This document shows positions 8,401 to 16,742 of a stretch of DNA of 64,000 nucleotides, piece after piece; position 1 is the stretch's first letter; each line of letters begins with the position of its first letter. Below the pieces are notes generated by a model. The model saw only the letters and a program-made list of their open reading frames with translations, was not told the origin of the DNA and ran no database searches. A program made the translations under genes and the position numbers. The stretch comes from Terriglobia bacterium (GTDB lineage Bacteria > Acidobacteriota > Terriglobia > Bryobacterales > Bryobacteraceae), in the NCBI GenBank assembly GCA_021324185.1, contig JAJPJN010000144.1, forward strand, positions 1-64,000, in the 5' to 3' direction.

Positions 8401-11130
8401 ATGAACCGCCGTATTCAAATCGCCTGCATTGCCTCCCTGGCTGCCTTAGCTATTAACAGTGCTCTTCTCTGGGCTTTTCCGGCTGCCACAGCGTTTAATG
8501 TCGCTAATTTGCTGCTGCACATCGCGCTGGGCGGCGCGTTAGGAATTGCGGCGCTGTTTCTTTCGCGCGCCGAAATGCGCTTCACCTGGGTAGCGGCCGC
8601 CGCGCTCAGCGGTGTTGTCTTGGCGATCATCGGCAACACGCGCGATCATCGCGTCATCCTGCTTATACACGTGGCGCTCTCGCTGTGCGCGTTTGCGGTC
8701 TGGTTCGCGCGTACGCAACGGCTTCTTGCCACCAGAGGTGCGCTGGCTGCAACCGCGGCGGTTTTGCTCGGCGGAATTGCCTTCCGCTGGATTATTCCGC
8801 ATTCGGAAGACCACATCGTGAATTCGCGCATCGTGCCGCTCTCGATGAACGAAGAAGGCGCGGGGCCGCGCAGCCCGTTTTTCCCTTCGGCAGCAGACAC
8901 CACCAACGGCCGCCTGGTCCCTTCTTCATTCTTTATGGAATCGAAGAAGTGCGGCGAATGTCATCGCGACATCTACGAACAGTGGAAATCGTCAGCCCAC
9001 CATTTTGCTTCATTCAACAATCAGTTCTATCGGAAATCGATTGAGTACATGCAGTCGGTCATCGGCACCAAACCGAGTAAATGGTGCGCCGGCTGCCACG
9101 ATCACGCCGTGTTCTTCAACGGCCGCTTTGACCGCCCTATCAAAGACCAGATCGATACGCCCGAAGCACAGGCAGGCTTGAGTTGCATGTCCTGCCACTC
9201 CATCGTTCACGTCGGAGGAACCGTAGGGAATGGCGAATTTAAGATGTCCTATCCGCCGCTGCACGAAATTGCGAGCAGTCCCAATCCGCTAATGCATGGC
9301 TTGGAACATTTCGTAACCTATGCGGCGCCGGAGGCCCATCGCCGCACCTTCATGAAACCGTTCATGAAGCAAGCGAATGCGGAATTCTGCTCCGCTTGCC
9401 ACAAGGTCCATTTGGACGTGCCGGTCAATCAGTACCGCTGGTTCCGCGGCTTCAATGAATATGACAACTGGCAGGCAAGCGGTGTGTCGGGTCAGGGCGC
9501 TCGCTCCTTCTACTATCCGGCGAAATCGAGCAACTGCGCCGATTGCCACATGCCGCTGGTGAACTCGCATGATCCGGGCAATATCAACGGCAAAGTGCAT
9601 TCGCATGCCTTTCCGGGAGCGAACACGGCGGTTCCGTTCGTCAATAAGGACCAGAAGCAGCTTTCGCTCGTTGAAAACTTCCTCAAATCGGGCTTCATCA
9701 CCGTCGATATCTTCGCGGTCAGCCCGGTGGTACGGCAGAAGCAGGACACGGAAATGATCCGGCGCGCCAGCAATGTCCCGCAACTCAACACCACCTTTGC
9801 GGTGGGCGAAGAAGCCGAACAGTCGAGCCCCGCTGTGATTCGCCAGGTGGGTGCGGTCGCCGCTCCTGCCGACATTTCCGGCGTTACGCTGCAGCCGGGG
9901 AGCACGGACAGAGTCGATGTTGTGGTGAGGACCAGAACCATCGGGCACTTCTTCCCCGGTGGCACCGTCGATGCGTTCGATGTTTGGCTGGAACTAAAAG
10001 CCGAGGATGATTCCGGGCAATGCATCTTCTGGAGCGGCGGCGTGGAGCAGGACGGGAAAGGCCCCGTGGATGCGGGAGCGCATTTCTACCGCTCTTATCA
10101 GATAGACGCTGCCGGTAATCCGATCAACAAACGCAATGCCTGGCAATCGCGCAGCACCCTCTACGCGCGCCTGATCCCGCCGGGCGCTGCCGATGTCGTC
10201 CATTTCCTCGTGCATGTGCCGAAGACAGCGCAAGGGCACATCCATTTCACCGCCAAACTGAATTACCGCAAATTCTCCTGGTATTACACGCATTTCTCCT
10301 ACGCCGGAGTGCCGAAGCCGGGGCAACCCGGTTTGCTGCTCGCTGCCGATCACAACAGCTTGGAGTACAGTTTCGATCCCAAGAACATTCCACACAATGT
10401 CTCCGGCAAAATCAAGGGAGAGATCCCGGATCTGCCGGTTGTGACGGTGGCACAAGCGAACTTATCTCTTCCGGTGAGCGCCAAACCAACCGATTGGAAC
10501 GCACTGGCCAAGAGCGGAACGCGAGAGCGCTGGAATGATTGGGGCATCGGGTTGCTGCTGCAGGGCGATCTGAAAGCAGCCGAGTTTGCATTCCGCAAGG
10601 CCGCAGAAGCGGATCCGCGCTACGCCGATGCGCCGCTGAACGTAGCTCGCGCACTGATTCAGGAAGGCGAGATGGACGCGGCCAAGCCGTACATCGAGCG
10701 TGCCCTGAAACTGAATCCATCGCTTGGCCGCATTTACTATTTCCGCGCGCTGATCGAGAAAGCAGATGGAAACTATGATGCGGCGCTCAATTCGCTTCAA
10801 CGCGTCGAATCGCATTACCCGAAAGATCGCGTGGTCTTGAACCAGATTGCTCGCATTCTTTTCCTGAAGCGGCAATACGCTGCTGCTGTTGGTTATCTCC
10901 AGCGCGTTTGCGACATCGATCCGGAAGACGTGCAGATGCACTATACCGCCATGCTGTGCTATCGCGGGCTCGGCGATCTCGCCCATGCCCGGCGCGAGCA
11001 ACTGCTCTTTGAGCGGTTTAAAGCCGATGAGGCCTCCCAGGCGATCACCGCCCAGCGCCGCATGATCAGCCCCGAAGACAACAACGAACGGCAGTTGATT
11101 CATGATCATGAATCCATGCCGCTCCCGTAG
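8401..11130 (+). CDS. Membrane-anchored pentaheme c-type cytochrome with C-terminal TPRs
   Basis: A 909-residue protein. The first about 135 residues hold four hydrophobic helices (for example LAALAINSALLWAFPAA and HVALSLCAFAVWFA), so the rest is probably anchored on the periplasmic side. Five CxxCH haem-binding motifs follow: CGECH near 184, CAGCH near 229, CMSCH near 262, CSACH near 330 and CADCH near 379, with scattered extra His as in cytochrome c554-like proteins. Residues about 480-660 are a beta-rich region without assignment. Residues about 705-880 are TPR repeats (AEFAFRKAAEADPRYADAPLN onwards). Role inferred: electron transfer in a periplasmic complex with its propeller neighbours. 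Electron donor and acceptor are unknown. Confidence 0.88.
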   Translation: MNRRIQIACIASLAALAINSALLWAFPAATAFNVANLLLHIALGGALGIAALFLSRAEMRFTWVAAAALSGVVLAIIGNTRDHRVILLIHVALSLCAFAVWFARTQRLLATRGALAATAAVLLGGIAFRWIIPHSEDHIVNSRIVPLSMNEEGAGPRSPFFPSAADTTNGRLVPSSFFMESKKCGECHRDIYEQWKSSAHHFASFNNQFYRKSIEYMQSVIGTKPSKWCAGCHDHAVFFNGRFDRPIKDQIDTPEAQAGLSCMSCHSIVHVGGTVGNGEFKMSYPPLHEIASSPNPLMHGLEHFVTYAAPEAHRRTFMKPFMKQANAEFCSACHKVHLDVPVNQYRWFRGFNEYDNWQASGVSGQGARSFYYPAKSSNCADCHMPLVNSHDPGNINGKVHSHAFPGANTAVPFVNKDQKQLSLVENFLKSGFITVDIFAVSPVVRQKQDTEMIRRASNVPQLNTTFAVGEEAEQSSPAVIRQVGAVAAPADISGVTLQPGSTDRVDVVVRTRTIGHFFPGGTVDAFDVWLELKAEDDSGQCIFWSGGVEQDGKGPVDAGAHFYRSYQIDAAGNPINKRNAWQSRSTLYARLIPPGAADVVHFLVHVPKTAQGHIHFTAKLNYRKFSWYYTHFSYAGVPKPGQPGLLLAADHNSLEYSFDPKNIPHNVSGKIKGEIPDLPVVTVAQANLSLPVSAKPTDWNALAKSGTRERWNDWGIGLLLQGDLKAAEFAFRKAAEADPRYADAPLNVARALIQEGEMDAAKPYIERALKLNPSLGRIYYFRALIEKADGNYDAALNSLQRVESHYPKDRVVLNQIARILFLKRQYAAAVGYLQRVCDIDPEDVQMHYTAMLCYRGLGDLAHARREQLLFERFKADEASQAITAQRRMISPEDNNERQLIHDHESMPLP

Positions 11131-11131
11131 T

Positions 11132-12793
11132 ATGCAGAACCTCACCACAAAATTTTCCGCTGTTGCCTCGCTGATTGCCGCCACAGCGGTTGTCTATGCA
11201 GGCATGCCGAATCCGGTGCAGTTTGTGGATTGCACCCGAGCCGCGGGCATCCACTTCGTCCATCACACCGGCGCTACCGGCAAGAAATATCTTCCCGAGA
11301 CGCTCGGCGCCGGCTGCGCTTTTGTCGATCTGGACGGCGACGGCTGGCCCGACATTCTTCTGCTCAACGGAAAGGATTTCCTGCCGCATGGCCGGCAAAC
11401 GCTTCCCGCGCTCTATCTCAACAACCGCAACGGCACGTTTCGCGATGTGACGCGCGGCAGCGGCTTGGATATCGAAATGTACGCCATGGGAGTGGCGGTA
11501 GCCGATTACGACAACGACGGTTTGCCCGACGTTTACATCACCGCACTCGACGGCGATCACCTGTTCCACAACGAAGGGCACGGCCATTTTCGCGACGTCA
11601 CCGCCGCCAGCGGAATTCACAACGCCAATTTCGGAACCTCCGCCGCTTGGTTTGATTACGATCGCGACGGCAAAGCCGATCTGTTTGTAGCCAATTACGT
11701 GACCTGGAGCCCGCAGAAGGATTTGTGGTGCTCGCTCGACGGCGCTACCAAATCGTACTGCACGCCGGAATCATACAAAGGGACCTCCAGCAAGCTGTAC
11801 CGCAATTTAGGCAACGGCCGCTTTGAAGACGTCACTCAAAAAGCGGGCTTAGCCGATGCAACCAGTAAATCGTTAGGCGTGGTCATCTTCGACTACAACC
11901 AGGATGGCTGGCCCGACATTTTCGTCTCTAACGATACCCAGCCGAGTAAGTTGTACCGCAACAACGGAAACGGCACCTTTACCGAAGAAGGCATGCAGGC
12001 CGGCGTTGCCTATGGAGAGGACGGCGTCGCGCGCGGCGCGATGGGCGTGGATGCATCGGATTATGACCGTTCCGGAAGGCCGCATCTGCTCGTCGGCAAC
12101 TTCGCCAATCAGATGCTCGGGCTGTATCACAACGAAGGAAAAGGATTCTTTGTAGATGAAGCCCCCGCCTCCACGGTGGGCCGCGCCAGCCTTCTGAGCT
12201 TGACCTTCGGCGTCTTCTTTTTCGATTTCGACCTCGACGGATATCCGGATATTTTCGCCGCAAACGGGCATATCGAACCCGATATCAACCACATTCAGCC
12301 GAAAGTGCAGTATCGCGAGCCTCCCTTGCTGTTCCGCAATGAAGGAAATGGCCGGTTTGAAAACGTAAGCGATAGCCTCGGGGCAGATTTTCGCCGTCCC
12401 ATGTTGGCCCGCGGCGCCGCCTATGCGGACTTCGATCACGATGGCGATCTGGACATTCTCGTCACCGAAAACGGCGGGCCGGCCGTGTTGCTTACTAATG
12501 AAGGCGGCAACCGGAATAACTGGCTCTGCCTGCGTCTATCCGGAACCAAGTCGAATCGAAGTGCGCTCGGCGCCGTGGTGAGAATAGAAACGCCCGGCGG
12601 CAAACAATGGCAAACCGTACACAGCGGCTCCAGTTATTGCTCGCAAAGCGATTTGGCCCTTACCTTCGGTTTAGGGAAAGAGAAAAGCGCAAATATATCC
12701 GTCGAGTGGCCAAGCGGCACCCGGCAGCAGTTTAAAGCTGTGGCTGCAAATCAGTTTTTGCAGATCGATGAATCGCGCGGAATCCTAAAGTAA
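11132..12793 (+). CDS. CRTAC1-like FG-GAP/VCBS propeller protein with ASPIC/UnbV domain
   Basis: About 553 residues from ATG 11132, which lies one base after the stop of the cytochrome gene and begins a signal peptide (MQNLTTKFSAVASLIAATAV); ATG 11102 inside the cytochrome gene is the longer alternative. At least six calcium-loop repeats are visible: DLDGDGWPDILLL, DYDNDGLPDVYIT, DYDRDGKADLFVA, DYNQDGWPDIFVS, DFDLDGYPDIFAA and DFDHDGDLDILVT. They form a beta-propeller. The C-terminal ASPIC/UnbV domain (WLCLRLSGTKSNRSALGAVV, then VEWPSGTRQQF) closes the chain. The tight spacing implies translational coupling with the cytochrome. The biochemical function of ASPIC/UnbV proteins is not established. 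Confidence 0.9.
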   Translation: MQNLTTKFSAVASLIAATAVVYAGMPNPVQFVDCTRAAGIHFVHHTGATGKKYLPETLGAGCAFVDLDGDGWPDILLLNGKDFLPHGRQTLPALYLNNRNGTFRDVTRGSGLDIEMYAMGVAVADYDNDGLPDVYITALDGDHLFHNEGHGHFRDVTAASGIHNANFGTSAAWFDYDRDGKADLFVANYVTWSPQKDLWCSLDGATKSYCTPESYKGTSSKLYRNLGNGRFEDVTQKAGLADATSKSLGVVIFDYNQDGWPDIFVSNDTQPSKLYRNNGNGTFTEEGMQAGVAYGEDGVARGAMGVDASDYDRSGRPHLLVGNFANQMLGLYHNEGKGFFVDEAPASTVGRASLLSLTFGVFFFDFDLDGYPDIFAANGHIEPDINHIQPKVQYREPPLLFRNEGNGRFENVSDSLGADFRRPMLARGAAYADFDHDGDLDILVTENGGPAVLLTNEGGNRNNWLCLRLSGTKSNRSALGAVVRIETPGGKQWQTVHSGSSYCSQSDLALTFGLGKEKSANISVEWPSGTRQQFKAVAANQFLQIDESRGILK

Positions 12794-12799
12794 ATTGCC

Positions 12800-13066
12800 T
12801 CAGCAGGCACGTTGAACAGCGGCTTGCTTTGCTTGCAAGTCGTCCAGAAAGACGTAAAAATTAGCGCCCTCCCAAACGACTTTGGCGGTCTGGCGGTCAA
12901 ATCCTTCGCCGCAAATCTCAACCTCTGCTCCTTCTGGCAGTCTGACGAGGGTTCCCAGCCGGAGTTTTCCATTTCCGTCGGGGGTGATTTGTATGGCGGG
13001 GGCATTCTTGGTTAAGCAGTAACGCTTTTCCCGTAATTCTACTGGCATTTCGGTCTCAATTACCAA
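12800..13066 (-). CDS. Small hypothetical protein
   Basis: An 88-residue open frame, probably cytoplasmic: no signal peptide, no hydrophobic segment. The middle (LGTLVRLPEGAEVEICGEGF) and end (VVWEGANFYVFLDDLQAK) look like a small beta-barrel of the SH3 or KOW kind, but this is only pattern impression. It is convergent with the CRTAC1-like gene, seven bases from its stop. Composition is balanced and the sequence looks like real protein. Function unknown. Confidence 0.5.
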   Translation of the reverse strand: MVIETEMPVELREKRYCLTKNAPAIQITPDGNGKLRLGTLVRLPEGAEVEICGEGFDRQTAKVVWEGANFYVFLDDLQAKQAAVQRAC

Positions 13067-13146
13067 GTTTGCACTCTCCGGTATTAGAGGGATTGTAGCC
13101 GTAGAAATGGTTTAGGTCAATTAAGATTTTATGCTCGTAAATACAC

Positions 13147-13596
13147 CTATTTGTGCGGAATAGTGGTCGTAAAGGTTCGCACACGTGTGCGCGAAGCCGG
13201 TTGTGCAGCATCCATCAGCGCCCGAACATCTTTCTGCAGACCGGCCAGTTTGCTGTCCGCCGGTGCCGGACAATTCAAATCCGGCGAACGTTCGCCGTTG
13301 AACTCGACGTAAAGCGAAGAGCCGAAAGAAACACTCTTCATGCAGTGGACCTTTGGCAGCGCACTGAGCGGCCCAGCGGCTTTCAGAGCCTCAAAAAGAC
13401 GCGCGCAAAGATGTGCATCGAAGCTGGTCTTTTGCGTTTCGCCGTCGCGCGGCTGAATTTCTGCTTTCCCGGAGGGATTGACGGTGATTGTCAAACCGGG
13501 CCGGTTGGTAGACCCGGTGTCGATAATGGTGGCCTGTGTTGGAGCTGGTTGCGGCATCAAGAGCATGAGAACCGATAAGAAGACGCTCGCTCCCAT
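13147..13596 (-). CDS. Secreted hypothetical protein
   Basis: A 149-residue protein starting with a short hydrophobic export signal (MGASVFLSVLMLLMPQPAPTQA). The mature part has two cysteines that could pair (in HLCARLF and KVHCMKS) and a third in DLNCPAP. No known domain recognised. It lies between a small hypothetical and an amidohydrolase on the same strand, 28 bp downstream of the latter's stop, so it may be co-transcribed with that enzyme. Function not assignable. Confidence 0.6.
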   Translation of the reverse strand: MGASVFLSVLMLLMPQPAPTQATIIDTGSTNRPGLTITVNPSGKAEIQPRDGETQKTSFDAHLCARLFEALKAAGPLSALPKVHCMKSVSFGSSLYVEFNGERSPDLNCPAPADSKLAGLQKDVRALMDAAQPASRTRVRTFTTTIPHK

Positions 13597-13624
13597 GCCC
13601 TATTATCGCGCTGAACGAGGCGGA

Positions 13625-15157
13625 TCAGTTGGGAGCTGATACGCTGTGCTCGCGACCGGCGCGAGCGGCCGTCACCATCTGGCGGACTTCTGCGGCGAGC
13701 GTTGGTACGTGATAACAGTAGCCATCTTTAATGGTCCACTCTATGCCGCCGCCGTGGACCTGCTTCCCATCTTTGATCGTTTCCACACCGGTGGGATACA
13801 GCACTTTAATGTTTTCGAGCGGATTCCCATTTACTACGATCAGATCGGCAAAATAGCCGGGGCGAATGCCGCCAAGTTTTCCTTCCATGCCGAGAATCTT
13901 CGCGTTATTCCCGGTGACGTGCTGAATTACTTTGATGGGGTTAAAGCCGGCTTCTTCGTGCAGCTCCAGCTCGCGCAGGAGACCAAAGCCGTAAATCTGG
14001 TAAATAAATCCGGCGTCGTCGCCCGCTCCAATGGTGCCGCCCATGCGTTCAAAATCGCGCAATGCCGCTTCCCAAATGCGATAGTTTTCTTTCCAGAAGA
14101 CCTCGTCATTGGAGGTCCAGCCGATGAAATACGACCCGTGATTGCGCGGGTTCGGCCGGAAATAGGCTTCGAGCGTGGGGTGCAGATATTCATGGAACCA
14201 GGGCTGATTCTGCGCGCGCTGCAAATCGCGGCTGGCTTCATAAATATCGAGCGTCGGCACCCAGGCAACGTTGGCCTTCACCATCGCCGCGAGCACTTCC
14301 TGCAAGCGCTTGGGATCGGCTTCGCGCCAGAGATGCCCGGCATAGCGAAAACGGTCCGTCTCGTTGTTGTAGTTGAAACCCGGCGGGAAATTTTGCACTC
14401 CGTCCGGAATGGCAGCGTCGGGAATGCCATACCAGTGCTCGATGCTGCGCGTACCGAAACGGATATCATCCCAGGCGTTTGTCTCTTCAACGCCGGCATG
14501 ATGGGCCACGGGAAGATTCAACTTGTGGGCTTCGTCTTCGAGCGCCTCCATAATGTCGCGGTAGACGCCGAGAATTTTCACGCCGTCCGCACCCATTTCC
14601 TTGTATTCCCGAACGCGCGCGCGCGCCTGTTCGGGAGTCGTGGGCACGGGCGGCTGAGCGTTGAACATGGGGTAAACAAAAAATCGCGGCGCGGCGATCT
14701 CTCCCGCAGCGCTCTTGGCTTTCAGCGCCAGCGTTTTTTTGGTATCGCTGCCGACGTCGCGAACCGTCGTGATCCCGCAGGATAGCCAGATCTTGAGTTC
14801 GTAATCCACCGGCTGCGGGATGCCGCCGCGTTCATCTTGCGTATGGGCATGCGCGTTGATGAGCCCGGGCAGAACGTATTTCCCGGTGGCGTCGATTTCG
14901 GCATCGGCGGGCATGCGCTTGCCGCCGCGCCCGTTCTGTAAAGCAACCGGATCAAGCGGGATAACCGCGACAATGCGGTTGTTCTCAATGATGATGTCTT
15001 TGGGTCCGGCAGCAGGGGTCCCGTTGCCATCGATGATGGTTGCGTTCCGAATCGCCAGCCGCGGGTAGCGGGTTCCGTTCACAGGCTGCTTCGCGCTTTG
15101 AGCAAAGGCGAACAGCGGCACGCAGGACAGGAGGACTAGGTGGAGACAGCGGTTCAT
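13625..15157 (-). CDS. Secreted amidohydrolase (imidazolonepropionase-like)
   Basis: About 510 residues from ATG 15157, which begins a clear signal peptide (MNRCLHLVLLSCVPLFAFA); GTG 15175 is a longer option. It belongs to the amidohydrolase superfamily, TIM-barrel metal hydrolases. The HxH metal motif is in INAHAHTQDERG, further His ligands are in LPVAHHAGVEE and SIEHWYG, and the Asp is in GAGDDAGF. The C-terminal FADLIVVNGNPLENI strand pattern is typical of secreted prolidase/imidazolonepropionase-like proteins common in Acidobacteriota. It probably hydrolyses an amide or cyclic amide in the periplasm; the substrate is unknown. Confidence 0.88.
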   Translation of the reverse strand: MNRCLHLVLLSCVPLFAFAQSAKQPVNGTRYPRLAIRNATIIDGNGTPAAGPKDIIIENNRIVAVIPLDPVALQNGRGGKRMPADAEIDATGKYVLPGLINAHAHTQDERGGIPQPVDYELKIWLSCGITTVRDVGSDTKKTLALKAKSAAGEIAAPRFFVYPMFNAQPPVPTTPEQARARVREYKEMGADGVKILGVYRDIMEALEDEAHKLNLPVAHHAGVEETNAWDDIRFGTRSIEHWYGIPDAAIPDGVQNFPPGFNYNNETDRFRYAGHLWREADPKRLQEVLAAMVKANVAWVPTLDIYEASRDLQRAQNQPWFHEYLHPTLEAYFRPNPRNHGSYFIGWTSNDEVFWKENYRIWEAALRDFERMGGTIGAGDDAGFIYQIYGFGLLRELELHEEAGFNPIKVIQHVTGNNAKILGMEGKLGGIRPGYFADLIVVNGNPLENIKVLYPTGVETIKDGKQVHGGGIEWTIKDGYCYHVPTLAAEVRQMVTAARAGREHSVSAPN

Positions 15158-15187
15158 TTCTCGCAATGATCCCACACCGAAAAGCGA

Positions 15188-15212
15188 AAAGGGAACCGTT
15201 GCGGTTCCCTTT
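15188..15212 (-). terminator. Hairpin with T-rich tail, probable Rho-independent terminator
   Basis: A perfect 10-bp stem (aaagggaacc / ggttcccttt) with a five-base loop. On the minus strand it is followed by TTTTCGCTTTTC, a broken U-tract. It lies after the IS630 remnant and before the amidohydrolase start, so it would stop read-through from the transposase. A second inverted repeat (gtcgatc-gt-gatcgac, 15219-15234) is next to it. Confidence 0.6.
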
Positions 15213-15269
15213 CGTCGCGTCGATCGTGATCGACCCTGGAGTTGTGACTAGATGGTGTTTTCAGTATAA

Positions 15270-15945
15270 CTAATTTGGGTTTAGGAGGGAAGACAACGGC
15301 CTTTTCCACTCGAATGGCGCCGCCGTCGAGTTATAGACGGAGACAAAGTTGTCGTAAGCTTGTCGTAGTTGGTGAGGCGAAGTGAAACTGGCGCCGCGGA
15401 GCGCCTGGCGGCCGAGAATACTGAACCAGCATTCGATTGGATTCAACCATGATGCGTAAGTGGGCGTGAAGTGAAGCTGGACAGTAGGATGGCGCTTGAG
15501 CCAGCGGTCCTGTTTCGGCTTATGCGTGTTCAGATTGTCTAGCACGACATGGATCTCGCGGTTCCGGTGTTCGGCCACAATCTCATTCATGAAGTCCAGG
15601 AACTCGCGTCGCCGTCGACGGCTGTAGTGCGCCGTCTTCACCTGCCCTGGGGTGACCTCGAGCGCGGCAAATAATGTGGTCGTGCCGTGGCGCTTATAGC
15701 AGTGGCTGAATCCGTTCACGGGTTTTCCATACGGCAGACGCAAGTAGCCCTGAGCTCGTTCCAGAGCCTGTATCGACGGCTTCTCATCGACCGCAATGAC
15801 CAGCGCATTCTCGGGAGGGTTGAGGGCCGAACTCCGGCTCCGTACTGATGCACCAGCTACGGCGCCGCTGCAAGCAAATGTTGTGCCGCCGCAGAATGCG
15901 CCAGACCTGATCCTTGCTGAAATCCGGTAATATGGGCCACGTGGC
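15270..15945 (-). pseudogene. IS630-family transposase remnant, frameshifted and internally deleted
   Basis: The minus strand encodes the DDE_3 catalytic half of an IS630 transposase: first Asp in ALVIAVDEKPSIQALERAQG, second in VVLDNLNTHKP, Glu in TYASWLNPIECWFSIL, stop at 15270. The upstream part (FSKDQVWRILRRHNICLQRR, then WCISTEPEF) is in a different frame. Between EF at about 15810 and LNPPENA, about a dozen residues usual for the family are missing and the frame changes, so a short deletion broke the gene. The N-terminal helix-turn-helix part upstream of 15945 is also absent. No matching terminal inverted repeat was found, so the element is dead. Part of it (15475-15541) is repeated exactly at 51425-51491. 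Confidence 0.85.
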
Positions 15946-15999
15946 GCTCCGCGGTTTATGCGCGCTGTGTTTCGTTTTGAGAGGATATGAGGGCATTTT

Positions 16000-16366
16000 G
16001 AAGCTCCGCGTGTTCTGTTCTTGCGCTATGCTCATGGCTTCGTTTGTAATCGGTAGCGCCCCGGGTACGGGCACGCTTCGGGGAATCGTGCGCGATCCAG
16101 AGGGCGCGGTGATTCCCCGCGCTGCCGTTTCCATTCAGCATTGGCGGGTGGAACGGGGCGTCCCCGAGACGTTGTTAGCGAGCCGCTGATCTACGCCGGT
16201 GCTGGCGGAGACTACGCCGCCCATCTGGCTCCAGGCTCGTACGACGTTTTGGTCACCTTCCCCGGTTTTTTCTCCCGTGGCAAAGCAGGTACAGGTGAAA
16301 TCGTCGAGACTGATCACACTCGACTTTGAGCTGCCGCTAAGACCGTTCGTGAAGTTTATCCAATGA
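16000..16366 (+). pseudogene. Frameshifted secreted carboxypeptidase-regulatory-like (CarboxypepD_reg) protein
   Basis: Three consecutive frames together make one small secreted beta-sandwich protein. The first frame gives a signal peptide and GTLRGIVRDPEGAVIPRAAV up to about 16140. The second continues with VVSEPLIYAGAGGDY and LAPGSYDVLVTFPGFF to about 16270. The third gives VQVKSSRLITLDFELPL and ends at TGA 16364-16366. Two single-base shifts therefore interrupt it. The start is TTG 16000 or ATG 16028. Such stand-alone proteins are common in Acidobacteriota, and their role is unknown. It lies directly beside the dead IS630, suggesting a decaying spot, though sequencing error could also cause the shifts. 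Confidence 0.75.
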
Positions 16367-16537
16367 ACAGCAGCCCGGTTCCACGGTGCTGTGCACCGGG
16401 TCACTCAACCACGCCAGTACGTTCAGAAGCCGCTGGAAAATAGTCTGGGTTACCGCAAAGTAACCTTTGAAGAAAAGGCAGGCGGCCGGCGAAAGTCCGC
16501 TTCGAACCTCCGGCCCATGAACCATTAAGATGAACGC

Positions 16538-16723
16538 ATGCGCCGCCGGTTTGAGTGGATGGCATGGTGGTACGCCGCCATTGGGATTGGTTTTATTCTT
16601 CTGGCTATCGATCATCTGCTAACCGGAGACAAGCTCTGGCTGGTCGGCGTGCGTGTCATTATTGCCATTGGCTTCGGGCTGCTCGCTTTGATGGAATTCA
16701 AGGCCAAGAAGCGTAACCGCTAG
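16538..16723 (+). CDS. Small two-helix membrane protein
   Basis: A 61-residue open frame with two hydrophobic segments, AWWYAAIGIGFILLAIDHLL and VGVRVIIAIGFGLLALMEF, and a basic tail (KAKKRNR). It looks like a small inner-membrane protein. It ends 19 bp before the potassium channel gene on the same strand, so the two are likely co-transcribed. No named family was recognised. A role as a channel partner is speculation. Confidence 0.55.
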   Translation: MRRRFEWMAWWYAAIGIGFILLAIDHLLTGDKLWLVGVRVIIAIGFGLLALMEFKAKKRNR

Positions 16724-16742
16724 GCGCGTCATCTGTCCTCTT

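Noticed and set aside
13178-13191. 14-bp palindrome cgcacacgtgtgcg
   Set aside because: Lies inside the coding part of the secreted hypothetical gene (R-T-R-V-R-T codons), no regulatory context.
16374-16400. cccggt/accggg hairpin after the frameshifted secreted gene
   Set aside because: Short stem, 15-base loop, no T tract; not convincing as a terminator.
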